The notes below the pieces were generated by a model, which made no database searches, had not been told where the DNA came from, and saw only the letters and a list, made by a program, of their open reading frames with translations. Shown here one piece after another: positions 47,566-63,940 of a stretch of 64,000 nucleotides of DNA. Position numbers and translations under genes: made by a program. Position 1 is the stretch's first letter; every line of letters starts with the position of its first letter. The DNA is from Palaemon carinicauda (lineage: Eukaryota; Arthropoda; Malacostraca; Decapoda; Palaemonidae), in the NCBI RefSeq assembly GCF_036898095.1, contig NC_090767.1, forward strand, positions 28,764,282-28,828,281. Direction: 5' to 3'.

Positions 47566-48770
47566 CTAGCACAAGAATTGGCCAACTGGAACAAGAATTG
47601 GCCAACTAGCACAAGAATTGACAAACTTACACAAGAATTGGCCAACTAGCACAAGACTTGGCCAACTGGCACGAGAATTGGCCAACTGGCACAAGAATTG
47701 GCCAACTAGCACGAGAATTGGCCAACTGGCACAAGAATTGACAAACTTACACAAGAATTGGCCAACTAGCACAAGAATTGGCCAACTGGCACAAGAATTG
47801 GCCAACATGCACAAGAATTGGCCATCTAGCACAAGAATTGGCCAAAATGCACAAAAATTGACAAACTTACACAAGAATTGGCCAACTGGCACAAGAATTG
47901 GCCAACATGCACAAGAATTGGCCAACTGGCACGAGAATTGGCCAACTGGCACAAGAATTTGCCAACATGCACAAGAATTGACGAACTTACACAAGAATTG
48001 GCCAAATGGCACAAGAATTGGCCAACTAGCACAAGAATTGACAAACTTACACAAGAATTGGCCAACTAGCAACAGAATTGGCCAACTAGCACGAGAATTG
48101 GCCAACTGGCATGAGAATTGGCCAACTGGCACAAGAATTGGCCAACATGCACAAGAATTGACAACCTTACAAAAGAATTGGCCAACATGCACAAGAATTG
48201 GCCAACTGGCACGAGAATTGGCCAACTGGCACAAAAATAGGCCAATTAGCACAAGAATCGACAAACTTACACAAGAATTGGCCAACTAACACAAGAATTG
48301 GCCAACTGGCACGAGGATTGGCCAACTGGCACAAGAATTGGCCAAATAGCAAAAGAATTGGCCAACATGTACAAGAATTGACAAACTTACACAAGAATTG
48401 GCCAACTAGCACGAGAATTGGCCAACATGCACATGAATTGAAAAACTTACACAAGAATTGCCCAACTAGCACAAGAATTGTCCAACTGGCACAAGAATTG
48501 GCCAACTGGCACAAGAATTGACAAACTTACACAAGAATTGGCCAACTGGCACGAGAATTGGCCAACTAGCAAAAGAATTGGCCAACATGCACAAGAATTG
48601 ACAAACTTACACAAGAATTGGCCAACTAGCACAAGAATTGGCCAACTGGCACGAGAATTGGCCAACCGGCACAAGAATTGGCCAACATTCTCAAGAATTG
48701 ACAAACTTACACAAGAATTGGCCAATTAGCACAAGAATTGGCCAACTGGCACGAATTGGCCAACTGGCAC
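47566..48770. repeat. Higher-order block duplicated at 52.8-54.0 kb
   Basis: Rare variants (GCCATCTAGC, GACGAACTTAC or GATGAACTTAC, GCCAAATGGC, CAACAG, ACAACCTTACAAAAG, ATCGACAAACTT, CATGCACATG) occur in the same order in both blocks. The 18-bp unit ACGAATTGGCCAACTGGC sits at 48751 and 53969, 5218 bp apart. Confidence 0.88.
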
Positions 48771-49900
48771 AAGAATTGACAAACTTACACAAGAATTGGC
48801 CAACTAGCACAAGAATTGGCCAACTGGCACGAGAATTGGCCAACATGCACAAGAATTGACAAACTTACACAAGAATTGGCCAACTGGCACAAGAATTGGC
48901 CAACTAGCACAAGAAATGACAAACTTCCACAAGAATTGGCCAACTAGCAAAAGAATTGGCCAACTGGCACGAGAATTGGCCAACTGGCACAAGAATTGGC
49001 CAACATGCACAAGAATTGACAAACTTACACAAGAATTGGCCAACTAGCACAAGAATTGGCCATTTGGCACGAGAATTGGCCAATATGCACAAGAATTGAC
49101 AAACTTACACAAGAATTGGCCAACTGGCACAAGAATTGGCCAACTAGCACAAGAATTGACAAACTTCCACAAGAATTGGCCAACTAGCAAAAGAATTGGC
49201 CAACTGGCACGAGAATTGGCCAACATGCACAAGAATTGACAAACTTACACAAGAATTGGCCAACTAGCACAAGAATTGGCCAACTGGCACGAGAATTGGC
49301 CAACTAGCACAAGAATTGGCCAACTGGCACGAGAATTGGCCAACTGGCACAAGAATTGGCCAACATGCACAAGAATTGACAAACTTACACAAGAATTGGG
49401 CAACTAGCACGAAAATTGGCCAACTGGCACAAGAATTGGCCAACATGCAAAGGAATTGACAAACTTAAACAAGAATTGGACAACTAGCACAAGAATTGGC
49501 CAACTGGCATGAGAATTGGCCAACTGGCACAAGAATTGGCCAACCTGCACAAGAATTGACAAACTTACACAAGAATTGGCCAACTAGCACGAGAATTGGC
49601 CAATTGGCACGAGAATTGGCCAACTAGCACAAGAAATGACATACTTACACAAGAATTGGCCAACTAGCACAAGAATTGGCCAACTGGCATGAGAATTGGC
49701 CAACTAGCACAAGAATTGGCCAACATGCACAAGAATTGACATACTTACACAAGAATTGGCCAACTAGCACAAGAATTGGCCAACTGGCACGAGAATTGGC
49801 CAACTAGCACAAGAATTGGCCAACTAGCACGAGAATTGGCCAACTGGCATGAGAATTGGCCAACATGCACAAGAATTGACAAACTTATACAAGAATTGGC
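48771..49900. repeat. Higher-order block duplicated at about 55.5-56.6 kb
   Basis: AAGAAATGACAAACTTCCAC occurs at about 48911 and 55608, and AAGAAATGACATACTTAC at about 49630 and 56330; both spacings are about 6.7 kb. The order of GCCATTTGGC, CAATATGC and other variants is conserved. Confidence 0.8.
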
Positions 49901-52900
49901 CAACTAGCACAAGAATTGACAAACTTACGCAAAAATTGGCCAACTAGCAAAAGAATTGGCCAACTAGCACGAGAATTGGCCAACTGGCACGAGAATTGGC
50001 CAACTAGCACAAGAATTGGCCAACATGCACAAGAATTGACAAACTGGCACAAGAATTGGCCAACATGCACAAGAATTGACAAACTTACACAAGAATTGGC
50101 CAACTAGCACAAGAATTGGCCAACTGGCACGAGAATTGACAAACTTACACAAGAATTGGCCAACTGGCACAAGAATTGGCCAACTGGCATGAGAATTGGC
50201 CAACTAGCTCTAGAATAGGCCAACTAGCACAAGAATTGACAAACTTACACAAGAATTGGCCAACTAGCACAAGAATTGGCCATCTAGCACAAGAATTGGC
50301 CAACTGCCACAAGAATTGGCCAACTGGCACGAGAATTGGCCAACTGGCACAAGAATAGGCCAACTAGCACAAGAATTGACAAACTTACACAAGAATTGGC
50401 CAACTAGCGCAAGAATTGGCCAACTGGCACGAAAATTGGCCAACTGGCACGAGAATTGGCCAACATGCACAAGAATTGGCCAACTTACACGAGAATTGGC
50501 CAACTGGCACAAGAATTAGCCAACATGCACAAGAATTGACCAAATTACACAAGAATTGGCCAACTAGCACAAGAATTGGCCAACTGACACAAGAATTGTC
50601 CAACTGGCACGAGAATTGGCCAACTGGCACAAGAATTGGCCAACTAGAACAAGAATACACAAACTTACACTAGAATTGGCCAACATGCACAAGAATTGGC
50701 CAACATGCACAAGAATTGACAAACTTACACAAGAATTGGCCAACTAGCACAAGAATTGGCCAACTGGCACAAGAATTGGCCAACATGCACAAGAATTGAA
50801 AAACTCACACAAGAATTGGCCAACTAGCTCAAGAATTGGCCAACTGGCACGAGAATTGGCCAACTGGCACAAGAATTGACAAACTTACACAAGAATTGGC
50901 CAACTAGCACAAGAATTGGCCAACTAGCACAAGAATTGGCCAACTGGCACAAGAATTGGCCAACTAGCACGAGAATTGGCCAACTAGCACAAGAATTGAC
51001 AAACTTACACAAGAATTGGCCAACTAGCACGAGAATTGGCCAACTAGCACAAGAATTGACAAACTTACACAAGAATTGGCCAACTGGCATTAGAATTGGC
51101 CAACTAGCACAAGAATTGGCCAACATGCACAAGAATTGACAAACTTACACAAGAATTGGCCAACTAGCAAAAAAATTGGCCAACTGGCACGAGAATTGGC
51201 CAACTAGCACAAGAATTGGCCAACATGCACAAGAATTGACAAACTTACACAAGAATTGGCCAACTGGCACGAGAATTGGCCAACTGGCACAAGAATTGAC
51301 AAACTTACACAAGAATTGACAAACTTACACAAGAATTGGCACACTAGCACAAAAATTGGCCAACTGGCACAAGAATTGGCCAACTGGCACAAGAATAGGC
51401 CAACTAGCACAAGATTTGACAAACTTACACAAGAATAGGCCAACTAGCACAAGAATTGACAAACTTACACAAGAATTGGCCAACTAGCACAAGAATTGGC
51501 CAACTGGCATGAGAATTGGCCAACTGGTACAAGAATTGGCCAATATGCACAAGAATTGGCCAACTGGCATGAGAATTGGCCAACTGGCACAAGAATTGGC
51601 CAACTAGCACGAGAATTGGCCAACCAGCACAAGAATTGACAAACTTACACAAGAATTGGCCAACTGGCACAAGAATTGGCCAACTGGCACGAGAATTGGC
51701 CAACTAGCACAAGAATTGGCCAACATGCACAAGAATTGACAAACTTACACAAGAATTGGCCAACTAGCAAAAGAATTGGCCAACTGGCATGAGAATTGGC
51801 CAACTTACACAAGAATTGGCCAACTAGCACAAGAATTGGCCAACTGGCATGAGAATTGGCCAACTAGCACAAGAATTGGCCAACATGCACAAGAATTGAC
51901 AAACTTACACAAGAATTGGCCAACTAGCACAAGAATTGGCCAACTAGCACAAGAATTGACAAACTTACACAAGAATTGGCCAACTGGCACGAGAATTGGC
52001 CAACTAGCACAAGAATTGGCCAACATGCACAAGAATTGACAAACTTACACAAGAATTGGCCAACTAGCACAAGAATTGGCCAACTGGCACGAGAATTGGC
52101 CAACTGGCACAAGAATTGGCCAACATGCACAAGAATTGACAAACTTACACAAGAATTGGCCAACTAGCACAAGAATTGGCCAACTGGCACGAGAATTGGC
52201 CAACTGGCACAAGAATTGGCCAACATGCACAAGAATTGACAAACTTACACAAGAATTGGCCAACTAGCACAAGAATTGGCCAACTAGCACAAGAATTGGC
52301 CAACATGCACAAGAATTGACAAATTTACACAAGAATTGGCCAACTAGCACAAGAATTGGCCAACTGGCACGAGAATTGGCCAACTGGCACAAGAATTGAC
52401 AAACTTACACAAGAATTGACAAACTTACACAAGAATTGGCCAACTAGCACAAAAATTGGCCAACTGGCACAAGAATTGGCCAACTGGCACAAGAATAGGC
52501 CAACTAGCACAAGAATTGACAAACTTACACAAGAATAGGCCAACTAGCACAAGAATTGACAAACTTACACAAGAATTGGCCAACTAGCACAAGAATTAGC
52601 CAACTGGCATGAGAATTGGCCAACTGGCACAAGAATTGGCCAACATGCACAAGAATTGACAAACTTACACAAGAATTGGCCAACTAGCACAAGAATTGGC
52701 CAACTGGCACGAGAATTGGCCAACAGGCACAAGAATTGACAAACTTACACAAGAATTGGCCAACTGGCACAAGAATTGGCCAACTAGCACAAGAATTGGC
52801 CAACTGGAACAAGAATTGGCCAAATAGCACAAGAATTGACAAACTTACACAAGAATTTGCCAACTATCACAAGACTTGGCCAACTGGCACGAGAATTGGC

Positions 52901-55900
52901 CCACTGGCACAAGAATTGGCCAACTAGCACGAGAATTGGCCAACTAGCACGAGAATTAGCCAACTGGCACAGGAATTGACAAACTTACACAAGAATTGGC
53001 CAACTAGCACAAGAATTGGCCAACTGGCACAAGAATTGGCCAACATGCACAAGAATTGGCCATCTAGCACAAGAATTGGCCGACATGCACAAAAATTGAC
53101 AAACTTACACAAGAATTGGCCAACTGGCACAAGAATTGGCCAACATGCACAAGAATTGGCCAACTGGCACGAGAATTGGCCAACTGGCACAAGAATTTGC
53201 CAACATGCACAAGAATTGATGAACTTACACAAGAATTGGCCAAATGGCACAAGAATTGGCCAACTAGCACAAGAATTGACAAACTTACACAAGAATTGGC
53301 CAACTAGCAACAGAATTGGCCAACTAGCACGAGAATTGGCCAACTGGCATGAGAATTGGCCAACATGCACAAGAATTGACAACCTTACAAAAGAATTGGC
53401 CAACATGCACAAGAATTGGCCAACTGGCACGAGAATTGGCCAACTGGCACAAAAATAGGCCAATTAGCACAAGAATCGACAAACTTACACAAGAATTGGC
53501 CAACTAGCACAAGAATTGGCCAACTGGCACGAGGATTGGCCAACTGGCACAAGAATTGGCCAACTAGCAAAAGAATTGGCCAACATGCACAAGAATTGAC
53601 AAACTTACACAAGAATTGGCCAACTAGCACGAGAATTGGCCAACATGCACATGAATTGAAAAACTTACACAAGAATTGGCCAACTAGCACAAGAATTGTC
53701 CAACTGGCACAAGAATTGGCCAACTGGCACAAGAATTGACAAACTTACACAAGAATTGGCCAACTGGCACGAGAATTGGCCAACTAGCAAAAGAATTGGC
53801 CAACATGCACAAGAATTGACAAACTTACACAAGAATTGGCCAACTAGCACAAGAATTGGCCAACTGGCACGAGAATTGGCCAACCGGCACAAGAATTGGC
53901 CAACATGCTCAAGAATTGACAAACTTACACAAGAATTGGCCAACTAGCACAAGAATTGGCCAACTGGCACGAATTGGCCAACTGGCACAAGAATTGACAA
54001 ACTTACACAAGAATTGGCCAACTAGCACAAGAATTGGCCAACTGGCACGAGAATTGGCCAACATGCACAAGAATTGACAAACTTACACAAGAATTGGCCA
54101 ACTGGCACAAGAATTGGCCAACTAGCACAAGAATTGACAAACTTCCACAAGAATTGGCCAAGTAGCAAAAGAATTGGCCAACTGGCACGAGAATTGGCCA
54201 ACTGGCACAAGAATTGGCCAACATGCACAAGAATTGGCCAACTAGCACAAGAATTGACAAACTTCCACAAGAATTGGCCAAGTAGCAAAAGAATTGGCCA
54301 ACTGGCACGAGAATTGGCCAACTGGCACAAGAATTGGCCAACATGCACAAGAATTGACAAACTTACACAAAAATTGGCCAACTAGCACAAGAATTGGCCA
54401 ACTGGCACGAGAATTGGCCAACATGCACAAGAATTGACAAACTTACACAAGAATTGGCCAACTAGCACAAGAATTGACAAACTTCCACAAGAATTGGCCA
54501 ACTAGCAAAAGAATTGGCCAAATGGCACGAGAATTGGCCAACATGCACAAGAATTGACAAACTTACACAAGAATTGGCCAACTAGCACAAGAATTGGCCA
54601 ACTGGCACGAGAATTGGCCAACTAGCACAAGAATTGGCCAACTGGCACGAAAATTGGCCAACTAGCCCAAGAATTGGCCAACATGCACAAGAATTGACAA
54701 ACTTACGCAGGAATTGGCCAACTAACACGAGAATTGGCCAACTGGCACGAGAATTGGCCAACTGGCACAAGAATTGGCCAACATGCACAAGAATTGACAA
54801 ACTTACACAAGAATTGGGCAACTAGCACGAGAATTGGCCAACTGGCACAAGAATTGGCCAACATGCAAAGGAATTGACAAACTTAAACATGAATTGGACA
54901 ACTAGCACAAGAATTGGCCAACTGGCACAAGAATTGGCCAACATGCACAAGAATTGACAAACTTACACAAGAATTGGCCAACTAGCACGAGAATTGGCCA
55001 ATTGGCACGAGAATTGGCCAACTAGCACAAGAATTGACATACTTATACAAGAATTGGCCAACTAGCACAAGAATTGGCCAACTGGCATGAGAATTGGCCA
55101 ACTAGCACAAGAATTGGCCAACAAGCACAAGAATTGACATACTTACACAAGAATTGGCCAACTAGCACAAGAATTGGCCAACTGGCACGAGAATTGGCCA
55201 ACTTACACAAAAATTGGCCAACTAGCTCAAGAATTGGCCAACTAGCACGAGAATTGGCCAACTGGCACGAGAATTGGCCAACATGCACAAGAATTGACAA
55301 ACTTACACAAGAATTGGCCAACTAGCACAAGAATTGGCCAACTGGCACGAGAATTGGCCAACCGGCACAAGAATTGGCCAACATTCTCAAGAATTGACAA
55401 ACTTACACAAGAATTGGCCAATTAGCACAAGAATTGGCCAACTGGCACGAATTGGCCAACTGGCACAAGAATTGACAAACTTACACAAGAATTGGCCAAC
55501 TAGCACAAGAATTGGCCAACTGGCACGAGAATTGGCCAACATGCACAAGAATTGACAAACTTACACAAGAATTGGCCAACTGGCACAAGAATTGGCCAAC
55601 TAGCACAAGAAATGACAAACTTCCACAAGAATTGGCCAACTAGCAAAAGAATTGGCCAACTGGCACGAGAATTGGCCAACTGGCACAAGAATTGGCCAAC
55701 ATGCACAAGAATTGACAAACTTACACAAGAATTGGCCAACTAGCACAAGAATTGGCCATTTGGCACGAGAATTGGCCAATATGCACAAGAATTGACAAAC
55801 TTACACAAGAATTGGCCAACTGGCACAAGAATTGGCCAACTAGCACAAGAATTGACAAACTTCCACAAGAATTGGCCAACTAGCAAAAGAATTGGCCAAC

Positions 55901-56629
55901 TGGCACGAGAATTGGCCAACATGCACAAGAATTGACAAACTTACACAAGAATTGGCCAACTAGCACAAGAATTGGCCAACTGGCACGAGAATTGGCCAAC
56001 TAGCACAAGAATTGGACAACTTGGCACAAGAATTGGCCAACTGGCACAAGAATTGACAAACTTACACAAGAATTGGACAACTAGCACAAGAATTGGCCAA
56101 CTGGCACGAGAATTGGCCAACTGGCACAAGAATTGGCCAACATGCACAAGAATTGACAAACTTAACAAGAATTGGACAACTAGCACAAGAATTGGCCAAC
56201 TGGCATGAGAATTGGCCAACTGGCACAAGAATTGGCCAACCTGCACAAGAATTGAAAAACTTACACAAGAATTGGCCAACTAGCACGAGAATTGGCCAAT
56301 TGGCACGAGAATTGGCCAACTAGCACAAGAAATGACATACTTACACAAGAATTGGCCAACTAGCACAAGAATTGGCCAACTGGCATGAGAATTGGCCAAC
56401 TAGCACAAGAATTGGCCAACATGCACAAGAATTGACATACTTACACAAGAATTGGCCAACTAGCACAAGAATTGGCCAACTGGCACGAGAATTGGCCAAC
56501 TAGCACAAGAATTGGCCAACTAGCACGAGAATTGGCCAACTGGCACAAGAATTGACAAACTTACACAAGAATTGGCCAACTAGCACGAGAATTGGCCAAC
56601 TGGCACAAGAATTGGCCAACATGCACAAG

Positions 56630-59600
56630 AATGGCCATCTAGCACAAGAATTGGCCAACATGCACAAAAATTGACAAACTTACACAAGAATTGGCCAATT
56701 GGCACAAGAATTGGCCAACATGCACAAGAATTGGCCAACTGGCACGAGAATTGGCCAACTGGCACAAGAATTGGCCAACATGCACAAGAATTGACGAACT
56801 TACACAAGAATTGGCCAAATGGCACAAGAATTGGCCAACTAGCACAAGAATTGACAAACTTACACAAGAATTGGCCAACTAGCAACAGAATTGGCCAACT
56901 AGCACGAGAATTGGCCAACTGGCACAATAATTGGCCAACATGCACAAGAATTGACAACCTTACAAAAGAATTGGCCAACATGCACAAGAATTGGCCAACT
57001 GGCACGAGAATTGGCCAACTGACTCGAGGATTGGCCAACTGGCACAAGAATTGGCCAACTAGCAAAAGAATTGGCCAACATGCAAAAGAATTGACAAACT
57101 TACACAAGAATTGGCCAACTAGCACGAGAATTAGCCAACATGCACATGAATTGAAAAACTTACACAAGAATTGGCCAACTAGCACAAGAATTGTCCAACT
57201 GGCACAAGAATTGGCCAACTGGCACAAGAATTGACAAACTTACACAAGAATTGGCCAACTAGCACGAGAATTGGCCAACTAGCAAAAGAATTGGCCAACA
57301 TGCACAAGAATTGACAAACTTACACAAGAATTGGCCAACTAGCACAAGAATTGGCCAACTGGCACGAGAATTGGCCAACCGGCACAAGAATTGGCCAACA
57401 TGCTCAAGAATTGACAAACTTACACAAGAATTGGCCAACTAGCACAAGAATTGGCCAACTGGCACGAATTGGCCAACTGGCACAAGAATTGGCCAACATG
57501 CACAAGAATTGACAAACTTACACAAGAATCGGCCAACTGGCACAAGAATTGGCCAACTAGCACAAGAATTGACAAACTTACACAAGAATTGGCCAACTAG
57601 CGCAAGAATTGGCCAACTGGCATGAGAATTGGCCAACTGGCACAAGAATTGGCCAACATGCACAAGAATTGACAAACTTACACAAGAATTGGCCAACTGG
57701 CACGAGAATTGGCCAACTGGCACGAGAATTGGCCAACATGCACAAGAATTGACAAACTTACACAAGAATTGGCCAACTAGCACAAGAATTGGCCAACTGG
57801 CACAAGAATTGAGAAAATTTACACAAGAATTGGCCAACTAGCACAAGAATTGGCCAACTGGAACAAGAATTGGCCAAATAGCACAAGAATTGACAAACTT
57901 ACACAAGAATTGGCCAACTAGCACAAGACTTGGCCAACTGGCACGAGAATTGGCCAACTGGCACAAGAATTGGCCAACTAGCACGAGAATTGGCCAACTG
58001 GCTCAAGAATTGACAAACTTACACAAGAATTGGCCAACTAGCACGAGAATTGGCCAACTGGCACAAGAATTGGCCAACATGCACAAGAATTGGCCAACTA
58101 GAACAAGAATTGGCCAACATGCACAAAAATTGACAAATTTACACAAGAATTGGCCAACTGGCACAAGAATTGGCCAACATGCACAAGAATTGGCCAACTG
58201 GCACAAGAATTGGCCAACCTGCACAAGAATTGAAAAACTTACACAAGAATTGGCCAAATGGCACAGGAATTGGCCAACTAGCACAAGAATTGACAAACTT
58301 ACACAAGAATTGGCCAACTAGCACCAGAATTGGCCAACTGGCACGAGAATTGGCCAACTGGCACAAGAATTGGCCAACATGCACAAGAATTGACAACCTT
58401 ACAAATGAATTGGCCAACATGCACAAGAATTGGCCAACTAGCACGAGAATTTGCCAACTGGCACAAGAATACGCCAATTAGCACAAGAATCGACAAACTT
58501 ACACAAGAATTGGCCAACTAGCACAAGAATTGGCCAACTGGCACGAGGATTGGCCAACTGGCACAAGAATTGGCCAACTAGCAAAAGAATTGGCCAACAT
58601 GCACAAGAATTGACAAACTTACACAAGAATTGGCCAACTAGCACAAGAATTGGCCAACATGCACATGAATTGAAAAACTTACACAAGAATTGGCCAACTA
58701 GCACAAGAATTGTCCAACTGGCACAAGAATTGGCCAACATGCACAAGAATTGACAAACTTACACAAGAATTGGCCAACTAGCACAAGAATTGGCCAACTG
58801 GCACGAGAATTGGCCAACTGGCACAAGAATTGGCCAACATGCACAAGAATTGGCCAACTAGCCCAAGAATTGGCCAACTAGCACAAGAATTGGCCAACTG
58901 GCACGAGAATTGGCCAACTAGCACAAGAATTGGCCAACATGCACAAGAATTGACAAACTTACACAAGAATTGGCCAACTAGCAGAAGAATTGGCCAACTG
59001 GCACGAGAATTGGCCAACTGGCACAAGAATTGACAAACTTACACAAGAATTGACAAACTTACACAAGAATGGGCCAACTAGCACAAAAATGGGCCAACTG
59101 GCACAAGAATTGGCCAACTGGCACAAGAATTGACAAACTTACACAAGAATAGGCCAACTAGCACAAGAATTGACAAACTTACACAAGAATTGGCCAACTA
59201 GCACAAGAATTGGCCAACTGGCATGAGAATTGGCCAACTGGCACAAGAATTGGTCAACATGCACAAGAATTGACAAACTTACACAAGAATTGGCCAACTA
59301 GCACAAGAATTGGCCAACTGGCACGAGAATTGGCCAACTGGCACAAGAATTGACAAACTTACACAAGAATTGAAAAACTTACACAAGAATTGGCCAACTG
59401 GCACAAGAATTGACAAACTTACACAAGAATTGGCCAACTGGCACAAGAATTGGCCAACTGGCACAAGAATTGACAAATTTACACAAGAATTGGCCAACTA
59501 GCACAAGAATTGGCCAACTGGAACAAGAATTGGCCAAATAGCACAAGACTTGGCCAACTGGCACGAGAGTTGGCCAACTGGCACAAGAATTGGCCAACTA

Positions 59601-62600
59601 GCACGAGAATTGGCCAACTGGCACAAGAATTGACAAACTTACACAAGAATTGGCCAACTAGCACGAGAATTGGCCAACTGGCACAAGAATTGGCCAACAT
59701 GCACAAGAATTGGCCATCTAGCACAAGAATTGGCCAACATGCACAAAAATTGACAAACTTACACAAGAATTGGCCAATTGGCACAAGAATTGGCCAACAT
59801 GCACAAGAATTGGCCAACTGGCACGAGAATTGGCCAACTGGCACAAGAATTGGCCAACATGCACAAGAATTGACGAACTTACACAAGAATTGGCCAAATG
59901 GCACAAGAATTGGCCAACTAGCACAAGAATTGACAAACTTACACAAGAATTGGCCAACTAGCAACAGAATTGGCCAACTAGCACGAGAATTGGCCAACTG
60001 GCACAATAATTGGCCAACATGCACAAGAATTGACAACCTTACAAAAGAATTGGCCAACATGCACAAGAATTGGCCAACTGGCACGAGAATTGGCCAACTG
60101 GCACAAAAGTAGGCCAATTAGCACAAGAATCGACAAACTTGCACAAGAATTGGCCAACTAGCACAAGAATTGGCCAACTGACTCGAGGATTGGCCAACTG
60201 GCACAAGAATTGGCCAACTAGCAAAAGAATTGGCCAACATGCAAAAGAATTGACAAACTTACACAAGAATTGGCCAACTAGCACGAGAATTGGCCAACAT
60301 GCACATGAATTGAAAAACTTACACAAGAATTGGCCAACTAGCACAAGAATTGTCCAACTGGCACAAGAATTGGCCAACTGGCACAAGAATTGACAAACTT
60401 ACACAAGAATTAGCCAACTGGCACGAGAATTGGTCAACTAGCAAAAGAATTGGCCAACATGCACAAGAATTGACGAACTTACACAAGAATTGGCCAACTA
60501 GCACAAGAATTGGCCAACTGGCACGAGAATTGGCCAACCGGCACAAGAATTGGCCAACATGCTCAAGAATTGACAAACTTACACAAGAATTGGCCAACTA
60601 GCACAAGAATTGGCCAACTGGCACGAATTGGCCAACTGGCACAAGAATTGACAAACTTACACAAGAATTGGCCAACTAGCACAAGAATTGGCCAACTGGC
60701 ACGAGAATTGGCCAACATGCACAAGAATTGACAAACTTACACAAGAATCGGCCAACTGGCACAAGAATTGGCCAACTAGCACAAGAATTGACAAACTTAC
60801 ACAAGAATTGGCCAACTAGCGCAAGAATTGGCCAACTGGCATGAGAATTGGCCAACTGGCACAAGAGTTGGCCAACATGCACAAGAATTGACAAACTTAC
60901 ACAAGAATTGGCCAACTAGCACAAGAATTGGCCAACTGGCACGAGAATTGGCCAACTGGCACGAGAATTGGCCAACATGCACAAGAATTGACAAACTTAC
61001 ACAAGAATTGGCCAACTAGCACAAGAATTGGCCAACTGGCACAAGAATTGAGAAAATTTACTCAAGAATTGGCCAACTAGCACAAGAATTGGCCAACTGG
61101 AACAAGAATTGGCCAAATAGCACAAGAATTGACAAACTTACACAAGAATTGGCCAACTAGCACAAGACTTGGCCAACTGGCACGAGAATTGGCCAACTGG
61201 CACAAGAATTGGCCAACTAGCACGAGAATTGGCCAACTGGCTCAAGAATTGACAAACTTACACAAGAATTGGCCAACTAGCACGAGAATTGGCCAACTGG
61301 CACAAGAATTGGCCAACATGCACAAGAATTGGCCAACTAGAACAAGAATTGGCCAACATGCACAAAAATTGACAAATTTACACAAGAATTGGCCAACTGG
61401 CACAAGAATTGGCCAACATGCACAAGAATTGGCCAACTGGCACAAGAATTGGCCAACCTGCACAAGAATTGACAAACTTACACAAGAATTGGCCAAATGG
61501 CACAGGAATTGGCCAACTAGCACAAGAATTGACAAACTTACACAAGAATTGGCCAACTAGCACCAGAATTGGCCAACTGGCACGAGAATTGGCCAACTGG
61601 CACAAGAATTGGCCAACATGCACAAGAATTGACAACCTTACAAATGAATTGGCCAACATGCACAAGAATTGGCCAACTAACACGAGAATTGGCCAACTGG
61701 CACAAGAATACGCCAATTAGCACAAGAATCGACAAACTTACACAAGAATTGGCCAACTAGCACAAGAATTGGCCAACTGGCACGAGGATTGGCCAACTGG
61801 CACAAGAATTGGCCAACTAGCAAAAGAATTGGCCAACATGCACAAGAATTGACAAACTTACACAAGAATTGGCCAACTTGCACAAGAATTGGCCAATATG
61901 CACTTGAATTGAAAAACTTACACAAGAATTGGCCAACTAGCACAAGAATTGTCCAACTGGCACAAGAATTGGCCAACATGCACAAGAATTGACAAACTTA
62001 CACAAGAATTGGCCAACTAGCACAAGAATTGGCCAACTGACACGAGAATTGGCCAACTGGCACAAGAATTGGCCAACATGCACAAGAATTGACAAACTTA
62101 CACAAGAATTGGCCAACTAGCACAAGAATTGGCCAACTGGCACGAGAATTGGCCAACTAGCACAAGAATTGGCCAACATGCACAAGAATTGACAAACTTA
62201 CACAAGAATTGGCCAACTAGCAAAAGAATTGGCCAACTGGCACGAGAATTGGCCAACTGGCACGAGAATTGGCCAACTGGCACAAGAATTGACAAACTTA
62301 CACAAGAATTGACAAACTTACACAAGAATTGGCCAACTAGCACAAAAATTGGCCAACTGGCACAAGAATTGGCCAACTGGCACAAGAATTGACAAACTTA
62401 CACAAGAATAGGCCAACTAGCACAAGAATTGACAAACTTACACAAGAATTGGCCAACTAGCACAAGAATTGGCCAACTGGCATGAGAATTGGCCAACTGG
62501 CACAAGAATTGGTCAACATGCACAAGAATTGACAAACTTACACAAGAATTGGCCAACTAGCACAAGAATTGGCCAACTGGCACGAGAATTGGCCAACTGG

Positions 62601-63940
62601 CACAAGAATTGACAAACTTACACAAGAATTGAAAAACTTACACAAGAATTGGCCAACTGGCACAAGAATTGACAAACTTACACAAGAATTGGCCAACTGG
62701 CACAAGAATTGGCCAACTGGCACAAGAATTGACAAACTTACACAAGAATTGGCCAACTAGCACAAGAATTGGCCAACTGGAACAAGAATTGGCCAAATAG
62801 CACAAGAATTGACAAACTTACACAAGAATTGGCCAACTAGCACAAGACTTGGCCAACTGGCACGAGAATTGGCCAACTGGCACAAGAATTGGCCAACTAG
62901 CACGAGAATTGGCCAACTGGCACAAGAATTGACAAACTGGCACAAGAATTGGCCAACTAGCACAAGAATTGGCCAACTGGCACAAGAATTGGCCAACATG
63001 CACAAGAATTGGCCATCTAGCACAAGAATTGGCCAACATGCACAAAAATTGACAAACTTACACAAGAATTGGCTAATTGGCACAAGAATTGGCCAACATG
63101 CACAAGAATTGGCCAACTGGCACGAGAATTGGCCAACTGGCACAAGAATTGGCCAACATGCACAAGAATTGACGAACTTACACAAGAATTGGCCAAATGG
63201 CACAAGAATTGGCCAACTAGCACAAGAATTGACAAACTTACACAAGAATTGGCCAACTAGCAACAGAATTGGCCAACTAGCACGAGAATTGGCCAACTGG
63301 CACAATAATTGGCCAACATGCACAAGAATTGACAACCTTACAAAAGAATTGGCCAACATGCACAAGAATTGGCCAACTAGCACGAGAATTGGCCAACTGG
63401 CACAAAAGTAGGCCAATTAGCACAAGAATCGACAAACTTGCACAAGAATTGGCCAACTAGCACAAGAATTGGCCAACTGACTCGAGATTGGCCAACTGGC
63501 ACAAGAATTGGCCAACTAGCAAAAGAATTGGCCAACATGCACAAGAATTGACAAACTTACACAAGAATTGGCCAACTAGCACGAGAATTGGCCAACATGC
63601 ACATGAATTGAAAACTTACACAAGAATTGGCCAACTAGCACAAGAATTGTCCAACTGGCACAAGAATTGGCCAACTGGCACAAGAATTGACAAACTTACA
63701 CAAGAATTGGCCAACTGGCACGAGAATTGGCCAACTAGCAAAAGAATTGGCCAACATGCACAAGAATTGACAAACTTACACAAGAATTGGCCAACTAGCA
63801 CAAGAATTGGCCAACTGGCACGAGAATTGGCCAACCGGCACAAGAATTGGCCAACATGCTCAAGAATTGACAAACTTACACAAGAATTGGCCAACTAGCA
63901 CAAGAATTGGCCAACTGGCACGAATTGGCCAACTGGCACA
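56630..63940. repeat. Multi-kilobase higher-order repeat, period about 3.1-3.3 kb
   Basis: The block with GCCATCTAGC, GACGAACTTAC, CAACAG and CATGCACATG recurs at about 56.6-57.5, 59.7-60.6 and 63.0-63.9 kb. Between them, another block (GAGAAAATTTAC, GGAACAAG, GGCTCAAG, GCACCAG) recurs at about 57.8 and 61.05 kb, 3239 bp apart. The 18-bp marker unit is at 57464, 60623 and 63920 (spacings 3159 and 3297). Confidence 0.85.
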